Assembly: GCA_044227805.1 (NCBI GenBank)
Contig: JBGAWA010000006.1
Coordinates: forward strand, 1 to 64,000
From: JACCZZ01 sp044227805
GTDB taxonomy: Bacteria; Bacteroidota; Bacteroidia; Chitinophagales; UBA10324
Length of the DNA: 64,000 bases
Direction: 5' to 3'
This document shows, piece after piece, positions 18,151 to 27,275 of the stretch (its first letter is position 1; every line of letters begins with the position of its first letter). Made by a program: the position numbers and the translations under genes. The notes beneath the pieces were generated by a model. That model was not told where the DNA came from and made no database searches. It was given only the letters and a program-made list of their open reading frames with translations.

Positions 18151-18385
18151 GGTCAGAAATTTTAGTTGAATAAATTGATTCGGTTTGTGAAGTTAAAGAA
18201 CACGGAAGCCATTTCTATTCAACAGCATTTATACAAATTCTTAATCGCTTGCTTCCCATTTTGTTACCCTCTTACTACACTGCAGATAGTCATGTTGCAT
18301 GAGCGGAGGCACCGGTCCTTCAATTAGACGATGGCATGCCGCATCAAATGCTGAATGACCAATCAATATTGAGCCAGGATACCCA

Positions 18386-18733
18386 TTAGTTATCATTGTC
18401 AATTGTATTTTGGCTCTCACATCTTGCTTTTAACAAATGCGCTGATGTCCTTTTATAAATCTCCACATCTCCTGGATCCGTATTAAGATATATATGATCG
18501 AACGCGAACACCAGGTAAGCCATAATAAAGAGGCTGACAGCAAATGCAGGAATGGCCTCCGTTATCCATAATCCGATTGCAAAGAAGAACAGGAGTAAAA
18601 CATAGACCTGCGAATCGGTGAAGCCGGGTTCTTTCAGCAGCAGCGTTAAGCAAACGGCTGCCGGGAAAGCTATCAGGAACAAAAAAAGAGAATTGTGATT
18701 CCTCCACCTTCCATTGGCATTTTGCTTTTCCAA
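18386..18733 (-). pseudogene. Truncated SLC13/DASS-family dicarboxylate:sodium symporter (N-terminal remnant)
   Basis: 115 residues matching only the first two membrane segments of SLC13 (divalent anion:Na+) transporters, including the hallmark FFFAIGLWITEAIPAFA. Full-length members have about 450-600 residues. Homology seems to stop after DVEIYKRT, where the family continues with a WSSSVIW-like segment. Here an unrelated tail of about 20 residues follows. The 235 bases down to the Dcu start show no further SLC13 sequence, so most of the gene has been deleted rather than only frameshifted. Its place between a porin and Dcu suggests it once was a second C4-dicarboxylate importer of the same locus. 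Confidence 0.75.
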
Positions 18734-18770
18734 ACCCGGTATTTTTGTATACGATGATACTGCCAGTGGA

Positions 18771-19964
18771 TTAAAAGACTGCCAATGGCGTTACTATGCC
18801 GATCGAAAATCTTCCAGTGGTATAATCTACAGCTCCCAACTTTGTTTCTGCGTAGTCGGAGTAGTTGTAAATCCTTCCTATCCAGTTTGCATAAAACCGG
18901 AAGTTGAGATCTCTGAACGGGTAATATTCAATGGTAGGAATATAGCCGTATGCTACCCTGATGCTGTTGTCATCACCTGGCGCATACTCATTATCATCCA
19001 TCCAGTTTTCAAATTCCACCATACCCACTAAAGCAAGATTGATATTTTCATTCAGCCTGTAATATACGTGCAGCCAGTTACCGATATAAAGCGTATTGGG
19101 CACAGCGTAGGGGTAAAGTGAATCCGGTATGGTTTCACTTACAATGCTGGTCCGGTCGAGATCTTCGTCATATAAATTGAAATCGTACTGCACCGTCAGC
19201 TTCTCCCCCAACTTCACCTGGTTGCCCAACGTGAGGTAATGCATGTAGGTACTACTGGCCTCCGTGAAAAAAGAATATGACCAGATAGGTTGGAATTTTC
19301 CGTCAAACAGGCTGCCGCGCCAGTTCGCCACAAATGCAAGCGGCGCTTTTGCTTCCGTAACATTGGGCTGGTTTCCATAGATTTCATTGAAGGATTTTGT
19401 CCTTGAATTCAACACCTGAACAGTGAACTGGTGGTTGGCGTTCGCCTTATAACTTACGCCGGCACCGGCCAAAAAGTTATCAGCATAGTCAATAATATCA
19501 GAGTACTGGTAGATATCAATCGGGTTGTGGTCGAATTCATATCCTCCCCAATCAGCGCATAACTTTCCGGCGGAAAGACTCCACTGATCGGTAAGATCCA
19601 CCCGGAAATACGCCAGGTCAACGGAACCGCTCAGGTTGTCCACCGATTGTGGTTCCTGCGTTTTGGTAAAGCGATTGCGAAAACGGAAATACACCTTCTT
19701 AAAAGCCTGTCCACGCACTTCCACCCTAAACTGTTCCATGTTATAGCGTGTATCCTGATAATCACCATCCATGAATTCATTCCGTAAAGCAAAACGGGTA
19801 TTGGCGATGAGGCTCATATTTTTAAGCAACCCTTGCTTGTCCTCCGGAATGAGGGTTTTGTAATAGGTCGTGTCACCTACTTGCCGTTCCGTAACCTGCG
19901 CTACCGACAAAACAGGTATGAAGAGCAGTGCCAGCAGGAAAATTTTATGATGTACCTGGTTCAT
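18771..19964 (-). CDS. Porin of the OprO/OprP-like family
   Basis: 397 residues with signal peptide MNQVHHKIFLLALLFIPVLSVAQ. The barrel strands include QFRVEVRGQAFKKVYFRFRNRF, FRVDLTDQWSLSAGKLCADW and a final FSIGIVTPLAVF strand. The segment LSAGKLCADWGGYEFD resembles the SAGK-xxxxGG region of phosphate-selective-porin-like proteins. It starts 28 bases after the aspartase stop and is followed by the truncated SLC13 gene, within one minus-strand run. The inferred role is diffusion of dicarboxylates or amino acids across the outer membrane. It differs enough from the porin at 15486 to be a separate subtype rather than a duplicate. Confidence 0.75.
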   Translation of the reverse strand: MNQVHHKIFLLALLFIPVLSVAQVTERQVGDTTYYKTLIPEDKQGLLKNMSLIANTRFALRNEFMDGDYQDTRYNMEQFRVEVRGQAFKKVYFRFRNRFTKTQEPQSVDNLSGSVDLAYFRVDLTDQWSLSAGKLCADWGGYEFDHNPIDIYQYSDIIDYADNFLAGAGVSYKANANHQFTVQVLNSRTKSFNEIYGNQPNVTEAKAPLAFVANWRGSLFDGKFQPIWSYSFFTEASSTYMHYLTLGNQVKLGEKLTVQYDFNLYDEDLDRTSIVSETIPDSLYPYAVPNTLYIGNWLHVYYRLNENINLALVGMVEFENWMDDNEYAPGDDNSIRVAYGYIPTIEYYPFRDLNFRFYANWIGRIYNYSDYAETKLGAVDYTTGRFSIGIVTPLAVF

Positions 19965-19992
19965 AGATTTTATGTTTTAAATGGCAAGATTT

Positions 19993-21447
19993 CTATTTCT
20001 GTCCCGTCATAGCAGCAGGATCCAACAGTTTTTTTATCTGGTCATCCGTTAACAGTTTCTGCTCCCGTATCAATTCCAGTATCCCCTTGTTGGTCGCCAA
20101 TGCTTCTTTAGCCAGTTCCGTCGTTTTTTCATAACCCAATATCGGGTTCAACGCCGTCACAATGCCTACACTGCGTTCAATGTAATGTTTTAAAACATCC
20201 TCATTCGCTGTTATACCGTCAATACAGTTTTTCCTGAACAACGGCATAGCCTTATAAAACAGCGCCTGCGATTCCATGATGGCAATGGCTACCACCGGTT
20301 CATAGGCGTTGAGTTGCAGCAAGCCATCTTGCGAAGCGATGGAAACGGTCACATCATTGCCAATTGCTTTGAAACAAACTTCATTCATCAGCTCCGGCAT
20401 TACCGGATTCACCTTGCCGGGCATGATGGAAGACCCGGGTTGCAATGGCGGCAGATTGATTTCAAAAATACCCGTGCGTGGGCCGGTGGCGAGGAAAATC
20501 AGGTCGCTGCTGATTTTAGACAATGCAATGGCAAAGTTTTTCATTGCAGATGAATACATGACAAATGCCTGCATACTGCTGGTGGCACCAATCAGGTCTT
20601 TGGCAAGCACCATCGGTTTCCCGGTAATCCTGGCAAGTTGCGCCACACATTTCACATCATAGCCCGGAGTGGCGGTTAAGCCCGTGCCTATAGCGGTGGC
20701 TCCCATATTTACCTGGCACAAATACGCTTCCGCATCGCGTAATATACCAATGGCATCATCCAGTTGAGCGCCGAAGGCATGAAACTCCTGGCCTAATGTC
20801 ATAGGCACAGCATCCTGTCCTTCTGTGCGGCCCATCTTCAGCAGGTTATTAAATTCATCGCCCTTTCTGTGAAAAGACTTTGCGAGTGAGTCTGCCTGTT
20901 TTATGAGCTTGTCATTGTGCAATAACAAAGCGACGTGAATAGTGGTTGGATACACATCATTGGTTGACTGGCCCATGTTCAGATCGTCATGCGGTTCGAT
21001 ATACTGGTACTCTCCCTTTTTATGGCCGCTCATCTCCAGGGCGATATTGGCGAGTACTTCATTCGCATTCATATTAGCTGATGTCCCGGCTCCGCCCTGG
21101 TACAGGTCGACCAAGAACTGATCATGGTATTTTCCATCTATCACTGCCTGGCAGGCTTTTTCAATGGCCACCAGTTTTTCCTTCGACAATCGACCTTCCA
21201 CCTGGTTGTTAGCACGGGCCGCTGCCATCTTCACCATGGCATAGGCTCTTACATAGTCAGGATAAAAATTAGTCGCTACACCGCTCACCTGGAAATTTTC
21301 CAGTGCACGCGCAGTTTGCACACCATAATAAGCATTGGCCGGTATCTGCTTATCGCCCAGCAAATCGTGCTCTGTTCTTGTTTGCGCAACGACTGCCTGT
21401 GAGCATATCAACAGGATGATCAGCTCTGCTGTTTTAAGATTTTTCAT
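19993..21447 (-). CDS. aspA: Aspartate ammonia-lyase with an N-terminal signal peptide
   Basis: 484 residues, aspartase/fumarase superfamily. It has GGAGTSANMNANEVLANIALE (118-138), NMGQSTNDVYPT (167-178), KMGRTEGQDAVPMTLGQEF (214-232) and the superfamily signature GSSIMPGKVNP (338-348), whose loop carries the catalytic Ser. The GGAGTS form and close alignment with E. coli AspA point to aspartase (aspartate to fumarate and NH3) rather than fumarase or argininosuccinate lyase. Unlike the usual cytoplasmic enzyme it begins MKNLKTAELIILLICSQAVVAQ, a credible Sec signal peptide directly preceding the normal enzyme start. This implies a periplasmic aspartase. It lies between exported asparaginase and a porin. 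Confidence 0.92.
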   Translation of the reverse strand: MKNLKTAELIILLICSQAVVAQTRTEHDLLGDKQIPANAYYGVQTARALENFQVSGVATNFYPDYVRAYAMVKMAAARANNQVEGRLSKEKLVAIEKACQAVIDGKYHDQFLVDLYQGGAGTSANMNANEVLANIALEMSGHKKGEYQYIEPHDDLNMGQSTNDVYPTTIHVALLLHNDKLIKQADSLAKSFHRKGDEFNNLLKMGRTEGQDAVPMTLGQEFHAFGAQLDDAIGILRDAEAYLCQVNMGATAIGTGLTATPGYDVKCVAQLARITGKPMVLAKDLIGATSSMQAFVMYSSAMKNFAIALSKISSDLIFLATGPRTGIFEINLPPLQPGSSIMPGKVNPVMPELMNEVCFKAIGNDVTVSIASQDGLLQLNAYEPVVAIAIMESQALFYKAMPLFRKNCIDGITANEDVLKHYIERSVGIVTALNPILGYEKTTELAKEALATNKGILELIREQKLLTDDQIKKLLDPAAMTGQK

Positions 21448-21620
21448 AGTTAATAATTTTATTGTTTGATATTTTAATCTGCCCTTTAATGTGCAAAACG
21501 ATTTAAATAACCTCCCCGCAAAGCCACTTCTGAACAGCAGGGATGCAGCAGGCAGGGCGCTGAATTTGCCGGAGACGGAATGTAAAGTGAACAGAACAGC
21601 CTATTCATGCAAAACACGCT

Positions 21621-21701
21621 TTAGTATTTAAAGAAATAGCTCTGCAATTGCTTTTTGTCCTTAGTCTTTGTCAGGCCGAGCATCAATAAGATTCTTGCCT
21701 T
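21621..21701 (-). other. C-terminal coding tail of asparaginase beyond an in-frame stop
   Basis: After the TAA at 21702-21704 the same frame stays open for 26 codons and ends at TAA. It reads KARILLMLGLTKTKDKKQLQ and a short aromatic end. This is the conserved C-terminal helix of type II asparaginases, in which a sense codon (often for Gln or Asn) occupies the stop position. A single change CAA to TAA would explain it. Confidence 0.75.
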
Positions 21702-22667
21702 TTACGGTGTAAGGTCATCAGAAACGATAGTTCCCAATTCATCATCATTGATTTCATCATGCAGCACTACTCTGCCGGAAGGAGTGCGACTGGCGCGACA
21801 AACAATGATTCCTGCGGCAACAGCACGTTTCACGGCATCCATGTATGCCTTATTGAAGTTCCCATTTCCCACACCGGCGATTACAATGCCATCTACTTTT
21901 TTGGCAATCAGCATGTCAATCTGATCGGAAGGTGCATCAGCATACATATAAACAATATCCACCCGTGGCAACTTAGTATCTGCAGTAACAGTGAATGGAG
22001 TCTTGGTATTGACCTCTCTCTCTGATTTGGAATAATACTCCACCTTACCATCATAGGCCTGTCCAATGGGTCCGGTATTCGGAGAGCCAAAAGCATTTGT
22101 TTTTGTGGTACTGAGCTTCATTACCTCTCTTGCATCAAAGATACCTTCATTGAAGCTAACCAATACGCCTCGGCCTTTGCTCTTGGGGTCAATAGCCACC
22201 GTGATGGCATCATACAGGTTTTTAGGGCCATCAGCACTGATGGCTGTTGCTGGCCGCATCGAACCGGTAAGTACCACCGCTTTCTCATAAGGAATTACCA
22301 AGTCAAGAAAAAAAGCAGTCTCTTCCTGTGTATCGGTACCGTGTGTAACCACCACAGCGTCGGCCTCATTGTTCTTGAATATTTCATTGATACGAACGGC
22401 CAGTTTTTTCCAGATATCAATCGTCATGTCCTGGCTGCCTACTGATGCAACCTGCTCACCCGATATAGTGGCAATCTTTTTTACACTGGGTATGGTTCCG
22501 ATAAGATCATCAATCGGAATTTTTCCGGCAGTATAGCCTGCCCGGTCGGCCGAAGCACCTGCGCCGGCAATTGTTCCGCCGGTTGCTAAAATAATTACCC
22601 TTGGTAATTGAGCCTGCGCCTGCATCAACAGGAGCATGAAGGCGATAATTGAAAGAATCTTTTTCAT
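21702..22667 (-). CDS. ansB: Exported type II L-asparaginase, ended early by an in-frame stop
   Basis: From the ATG at 22667 (an upstream ATG at 22745 precedes a non-signal leader and is rejected) the protein has a signal peptide MKKILSIIAFMLLLMQAQAQ. It then has the first active-site motif ATGGTIAG with the nucleophile Thr. The second motif VVTHGTDTQEETAFFLD has the Thr-Asp pair, followed by GSMRPATAISADGPKNLY and the catalytic-Lys region DAREVMKLSTT. Type II enzymes are periplasmic, high affinity, and convert asparagine to aspartate and ammonia. The product would be the substrate of the exported aspartase downstream. The reading frame stops at 321 residues, but the family C-terminus continues in frame to 21621, so a nonsense change or base error is likely. 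Confidence 0.9.
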   Translation of the reverse strand: MKKILSIIAFMLLLMQAQAQLPRVIILATGGTIAGAGASADRAGYTAGKIPIDDLIGTIPSVKKIATISGEQVASVGSQDMTIDIWKKLAVRINEIFKNNEADAVVVTHGTDTQEETAFFLDLVIPYEKAVVLTGSMRPATAISADGPKNLYDAITVAIDPKSKGRGVLVSFNEGIFDAREVMKLSTTKTNAFGSPNTGPIGQAYDGKVEYYSKSEREVNTKTPFTVTADTKLPRVDIVYMYADAPSDQIDMLIAKKVDGIVIAGVGNGNFNKAYMDAVKRAVAAGIIVCRASRTPSGRVVLHDEINDDELGTIVSDDLTP

Positions 22668-23306
22668 AGTTGGTTTTCGTGGTTTAGGGATATTTAATAA
22701 ATGAAGATGATTTGAAATTTTTACGCGACCCCACTGCTTGAACACCGTGAATGGGATCAGCGGGAGCCTGAGGCTTCCGGCCGTTACTAGGTCTATTGTT
22801 GATGGGAGAAACTATCGGCAGACCCTTTATGGAACGAGGTAATATCAACTGCCCATTGAACCTGTTGAATCTGATTTGATACCTATCATGATTCATGTTA
22901 TCCAAATTCTCCTATTTGAATCTGGTGAATACAAAATTAAAGCAAAAAAACAATATGTCCTCCTAATTCATTTCTGCGAATAACTATACTATAGTTTTAG
23001 CGCTTGCTTAGAAAAGAATAATTAAACAATATTATATATTATCCATGCTTTGTTATAGCGTTCATCCCATATTTTCCAATTGAATCATCACCAATTCTGA
23101 AAAATAGTATCACTCCATCTTTAGCCAGGAAAAGAATCACCGTTGCAATTGAGCAACCGGAATCAAATCATCATCCGGCATTAAAACAATAGAACGATTG
23201 GCATGACTGAATCCATGCCTGGGTGGATTAAGATCGCAGATGCTATAGAAAAATTTAACAGCCACCATTTTATTCAAATTTAATCTGCGAGTAACCTTGC
23301 GGTAAT
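22668..23306. other. Long gene-free stretch between asparaginase and a divergent T9SS gene
   Basis: About 640 bases, AT-rich in 22900-23130. No credible gene is seen. A perfect minus-strand -7 box (TAATTTTG, 22932-22939) lies 265 bases upstream of the asparaginase start but lacks a -33 element. A fragment of the dispersed repeat (GCAATTGAGCAAC, about 23145-23157) is present. The divergent arrangement means promoters for both flanking genes must lie here. Confidence 0.4.
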
Positions 23307-24203
23307 ATGGAAGCACAACTTTTGAGGAAAATGCATCAGATGGAACGCCATACACCGTTATTACAAAGCAAACTGAAATCTTATTCAATGATGGCTGGTT
23401 CGCTATTGGCCGTTTCACAGTTAGCTGATGCACAAATCATACATCATCAGCTACCCGATACGACTTTTAACGAGAACCAGACCGGTCTGTCATTTGACCT
23501 GAATAACGATGGTAATACCGATTACACTTTTTTCCTCATCAAGAGTGATGCTGGATCGCAAGTCAATCATCTGGTAGGTGGTTTCGCTTCGAATCTGAAT
23601 AATGAAATCGTGGGTACGGCAGGAACCGGCAGTTATGTGTATCCGCTTGCTATGCAGGCCGGCGAAACAATTGGCGGTGATCTTGACTGGCAGGCTTATG
23701 GATCTGTATTCTGGGTTTTTGCTCAGCAATATTCCTCGGGGGCGGGTACGCCTGTTCTACGGGGAAACTGGCGGGGAGAGACAGAAAAATTTGCAGGGCT
23801 CAGACTTGATGTAGATGGTGAGAAATATTATGGCTGGCTACGGATGGATGTTGACAGCTTTGCCGGTCAATTTACCATTAAGGATTACGCATATCAGTCA
23901 ATTCCGGATTCTTTTATCCTCGCAGGCGACACCGATCTGATTATCAGTAGTATTCCAACCGTATCTGCCGAAAATCATATCAGCATGATTGTGCATGAGA
24001 ACAATGTAGTGATCAGCGTGCCGACGAATGACAAAAGTGATTTGACTATTACTATCATCAATATGTCCGGAGCAATTGTGAAGCAATGGACAACAAAAGA
24101 AAGAAAAGTACAGGTATCATTAACAGAACTTCCTCAAGCACTCTACCTGGTGAACGCACGTACTACTGAAGCTGCTGTGACCAAAAAGATTTCACATCAA
24201 TAG
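23307..24203 (+). CDS. Secreted protein with T9SS sorting domain
   Basis: Up to 298 residues. The best start may be the internal Met12 (23340), which gives MERHTPLLQSKLKSYSMMAG, a leader type common in Bacteroidota T9SS cargo, with a hydrophobic segment through residue 42 (LADAQ). The mature domain begins with a calcium-loop-like FDLNNDGNTDYTFF. It continues with KFAGLRLDVDGEKYYGWLRMDVD and YAYQSIPDSFILAGD, a pattern I associate with small beta-sandwich secreted proteins. The end (ISMIVHENNVVISV, ITIINMSGAIVKQW, LYLVNARTT) is a T9SS sorting domain. Function is unknown. It is convergent with the next gene, with a shared hairpin between them. Confidence 0.75.
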   Translation: MEAQLLRKMHQMERHTPLLQSKLKSYSMMAGSLLAVSQLADAQIIHHQLPDTTFNENQTGLSFDLNNDGNTDYTFFLIKSDAGSQVNHLVGGFASNLNNEIVGTAGTGSYVYPLAMQAGETIGGDLDWQAYGSVFWVFAQQYSSGAGTPVLRGNWRGETEKFAGLRLDVDGEKYYGWLRMDVDSFAGQFTIKDYAYQSIPDSFILAGDTDLIISSIPTVSAENHISMIVHENNVVISVPTNDKSDLTITIINMSGAIVKQWTTKERKVQVSLTELPQALYLVNARTTEAAVTKKISHQ

Positions 24204-24371
24204 ATTTGCCGGCGCTGCAACTATCAGCAAATCAGCTGCTGATGAAAGAGTCATTGTCACCTACTACGCGGCGTTATTTCCCTCATAACATCAATTGAGC
24301 ATTATTCCTATTTATCCGGATTCTTCTATGTGCAAATCCGGCTTTGCTACCTTAGCACACGGCATAAAAAA

Positions 24372-24397
24372 GCGGGATACCTGTGGAGGTATCCCGC
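24372..24397 (-). terminator. Rho-independent terminator for the minus-strand T9SS gene
   Basis: Perfect 11-base stem (GCGGGATACCT paired with AGGTATCCCGC) with a 4-base loop. On the minus strand it is followed by a T run, 27 bases after the stop at 24424. It may also stop plus-strand transcripts from 23307. Confidence 0.9.
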
Positions 24398-24423
24398 GTC
24401 ATCACGCAATACTAACTATTGGC

Positions 24424-26805
24424 TTACTTGACAATCACGAGTTGGTGCGATAATACATCTTTACCATCATAAATATTGAGGTAATATATTCCACTATTCA
24501 TTTTCTGAAGATCAATTGTACGGGTAATGGTGCCTTCCACTGTAATATTTTCGATGTGATCAACTTGCTGGCCCAATGAATTTACCAGTGTAATGTTAAT
24601 GACCTTAGCCGTAGCGGATGTGATCTCAATGCTTACATTATTACTAGCCGGGTTAGGGAAAATATTGATTCCTTTTATAGCAAGTTCTTCCGTTTCCATT
24701 CCAAGTCTTAAAGTAGTAGTGAAGGTGAGAATAGCGGTATAAGAAGAATTGTTACCACCACCACATTCGCTTCTTACACGGTAGTCATAAGAAGTATTGG
24801 CCGTGAGACCACTGATGGTGGCATTTGTAGCAGCAGTATTGACACTTGTCCAGGTAATGGTGCCGGTTTTACGGTATTGCAGGTTATAGGTTCCGGCATT
24901 GCAGGTTCCCACCCAACTGATATTGGCAGTAGTAGAAGTAATATTGTTGGCAACAGGTGAAACCGGCTGCGCGCAACCGTTGGTCGTGCTTTCTGTTTTT
25001 TGAACGTACTTGCTCTTTGATCCGCCAGGACAAACGGTGGCAATAGAAACATCATAAGATGTATTCGGCAGCAACCCGGAAAAAGTATAGTTCAACGCAG
25101 TAATAGTACCCGAAATATTTGTCCAGTCTGTTACTCCCGTCAGCCTGTAACGAAGTTTATATCCGGAAGCCACTGAAACCGCATTCCAGCTTAACTGCAT
25201 GGAACAGGCCGTTTTGTTATTCACGGTTACATTGGTTGGTTTAGGAATACTGGCAGAGGCGACCGTATAAGAAGCACTTTTGCTGCAGGAACCGGCACTC
25301 ACCGTTACGGTATACGTAGCTGCGTCTAATGCAGTAATATCCTGTGTAGTGGCACCATTGGACCACGCATAAGCAAAGGGTGCTATGCCGCCAGCTACCG
25401 TAAGATCAATGGAGCCTGTTGCAGGACAGGTTGATTTGGTAATGACAGCAGTAAGGGTGGGGGCCAGATTAATTGCACCCGCATAAGCAGTACCTTGCGG
25501 ATCGAAATTGGCCCAGACCTTTGTCCAGTCGGTAGTACCAAAAGCGCCTACATAGCTGCCGCTTGAAAAGAAAGGATCAGTAAGACGTGCATTGGAGAAG
25601 CTCGCACCGGACAAAGCAGGTGAACCGGCCTGTGGAAGAAAATTCGGATTCGTCAGGTTAAATGCATCCACCAGGTTGATGCTGCTGTTGTTTACATAAG
25701 TGGCATTTCCACCTTGTGAAGTAAAATAGCTGTTGATATCGAAGGTACTGCCGGCATTCACGGCAAGATTGGTAGTATTTCCCGCCAAGTAATTATTTTG
25801 AAACTGAAGGATGCTACCTGCGGCATTCGTTTCTGTTGATGTGCCGTCAATAAGTAATCCAACGGGCCAGCCCATGATGAGTGAATTGTAAACTGAGCAG
25901 GAAGAGTTTCTTCTTACATGTTCACCACGCTTGAAGTTTGCATTGAAGGTTGAAGAAAGTGTCGCCAATGGACCCAACACAGTCATGTTGGAAAAGACCG
26001 GCAATGTACCGGGCGCATTGGTTGTACCGGTTGCATCATTGTCCGATTCAAAGCCATTTGAACCGGAAATATCCGCTATATTAGGATCCCGTAATGAAAC
26101 ACCGTATTGAATTTTGCCCCTGAATCCGTTATCGGTATCAAAGTCATCATCCAATCCACGAAAGGCAATGAGGTGCTTACAATTGACAGTGCCGCCAAAC
26201 CATTCATAAGAATCATCGCCCGAATAACTCACCATTACATAGTCGATGGTGGTACCCGCACCAACACCGCCCATGGTCAAACCATTGATCTCGTTGTTGG
26301 GCTGGAAAGCGATGCCCGGAAACTCGATGCGTACATAGCGAAGGATCCCTGAATTATCGTTATCATCAGGGGAAAGGCCTCCTCCATAGGTAGCATTTCC
26401 TTCACCATCATCAACACCACCTTCAATAATGGCTTCACCGCCGGGCTGGTTGATAGATGCTTTTCCTAAGATGATGATACCACCCCAATCACCATACGTA
26501 CGTGTTCCTGCAGGCTGTTCAGAAGTGAAGACAATAGGCTGACAGGGCAAGCCGTCAGCAATCAACTTTGCACCTCTTGTAATGATGAGTGTGCCTTTGG
26601 TGGATTTCTCTCCGAGAATCAATGTGCCCGGCTGAATGGTAAGTGTTGCATTGTTATTTACATACACAAAACCGCTCAATCGGTAAGTGTTGTTGCTGGT
26701 CCATGTCTGGTTAGAAGAAATGTAACCTGAAACGGTAATGATAGAGCTGAATGCCTGGCTGAATACGGCAATCAGCAGTACTGCGGTTGTCAGTAATTTT
26801 TTCAT
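24424..26805 (-). CDS. Large surface protein: beta-helix-like domain, SprB repeat, two FN3 domains, T9SS tail
   Basis: 793 residues from the ATG at 26805, where a proper signal peptide starts (MKKLLTTAVLLIAVFSQAFS). A start 51 bases upstream is rejected because it adds a cysteine-rich leader and would overlap the promoter box. Residues to about 450 contain a beta-helix-like array (NATLTIQPGTLILGEKSTKG, GDWGGIIILGKASI, FQPNNEINGLTMGGVG). An SprB-type repeat follows at about 455-520, with CPATGSIDLTVAGGIAPFAY and AWSNGATTQDI. Two FN3 domains (~525-612 and 616-700) and a T9SS sorting domain (FPNPASNNVSIEI to HQLVIVK) follow. This is a typical adhesive cell-surface composition. The gene is monocistronic with its own terminator. 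Confidence 0.85.
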   Translation of the reverse strand: MKKLLTTAVLLIAVFSQAFSSIITVSGYISSNQTWTSNNTYRLSGFVYVNNNATLTIQPGTLILGEKSTKGTLIITRGAKLIADGLPCQPIVFTSEQPAGTRTYGDWGGIIILGKASINQPGGEAIIEGGVDDGEGNATYGGGLSPDDNDNSGILRYVRIEFPGIAFQPNNEINGLTMGGVGAGTTIDYVMVSYSGDDSYEWFGGTVNCKHLIAFRGLDDDFDTDNGFRGKIQYGVSLRDPNIADISGSNGFESDNDATGTTNAPGTLPVFSNMTVLGPLATLSSTFNANFKRGEHVRRNSSCSVYNSLIMGWPVGLLIDGTSTETNAAGSILQFQNNYLAGNTTNLAVNAGSTFDINSYFTSQGGNATYVNNSSINLVDAFNLTNPNFLPQAGSPALSGASFSNARLTDPFFSSGSYVGAFGTTDWTKVWANFDPQGTAYAGAINLAPTLTAVITKSTCPATGSIDLTVAGGIAPFAYAWSNGATTQDITALDAATYTVTVSAGSCSKSASYTVASASIPKPTNVTVNNKTACSMQLSWNAVSVASGYKLRYRLTGVTDWTNISGTITALNYTFSGLLPNTSYDVSIATVCPGGSKSKYVQKTESTTNGCAQPVSPVANNITSTTANISWVGTCNAGTYNLQYRKTGTITWTSVNTAATNATISGLTANTSYDYRVRSECGGGNNSSYTAILTFTTTLRLGMETEELAIKGINIFPNPASNNVSIEITSATAKVINITLVNSLGQQVDHIENITVEGTITRTIDLQKMNSGIYYLNIYDGKDVLSHQLVIVK

Positions 26806-26830
26806 GGGAATTTTTTTTTGGTTATGGCCG

Positions 26831-26838
26831 CAAAAGTA
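26831..26838 (-). promoter_or_regulatory. Bacteroidota-type -7 box (TACTTTTG) for the T9SS gene
   Basis: Perfect TAnnTTTG match on the minus strand, 26 bases upstream of the ATG at 26805. The -33 position has no clear TTTG. The position supports the downstream start codon. Confidence 0.45.
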
Positions 26839-26974
26839 TCCGCAGCATGTTATCACATTGTTATTCGGAAATTACCAATCAATGATGATAAGCTTACGTG
26901 ATTGTAGTGCCGGTGTTAACCAAAAATGAATGAGGCTTAAAGCCCGATTGATCAATAGAAAATTCCAGCTGTTA

Positions 26975-27135
26975 TTAAACCCACATTTTGCAGCTCAAAA
27001 CGGCAACGGGTTTAACCCCGACGTAGAACTGCTTAGGGTTTGTGAAACAATTTCTTTTCTTGACAAATTGAGCAAACCCTTAGCAGTTCTTAGTCGCAGC
27101 GAAGCGGGATTTTTCCACTGAAAAATCCGGGTTAA
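26975..27135 (+). repeat. Foldback (MITE/REP-like) repeat, intact copy A
   Basis: A 161-base element nearly identical to 29343-29504. It starts TTAAACCCACATTTTGCAG and ends CTGAAAAATCCGGGTTAA, imperfect terminal inverted repeats. Inside, GAACTGCTTAGGGTTT pairs with AAACCCTTAGCAGTTC (one mismatch), so the whole unit can fold on itself. It lies between two T9SS genes. A half copy in inverted orientation follows at about 27176-27255. Confidence 0.8.
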
Positions 27136-27175
27136 AAGTAGCGCCGCCGCAAAGGTCTTGCGTTATTTATAAAAA

Positions 27176-27255
27176 GAAAATGTTTCTCATGCTCTAAGCA
27201 GTGCAGCTTCAGGGTTAGATTCATTGTTGTTTTGAAAGGCAAAATGCGGGTTCAA
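27176..27255 (-). repeat. Half copy of the foldback repeat, inverted
   Basis: The end CAAAATGCGGGTTCAA is the reverse complement of the left end of copy A, and GTTTCTCATGCTCTAAGCAG resembles the inner arm. It may be a remnant of a second, inverted insertion next to copy A. It lies just beyond the 3' end of the gene at 27276. Confidence 0.45.
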
Positions 27256-27275
27256 ACAATATGTACAGCACATGA

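Noticed and set aside
21702..21704. TAA read as a sense codon (alternative genetic code or programmed recoding)
   Set aside because: TAA ends many genes in the window normally, and no recoding structure is evident. A point mutation or base error is simpler.
22684..22905. Reading frame overlapping the asparaginase upstream region
   Set aside because: It has no domain features, overlaps the asparaginase leader and lies in the promoter region.
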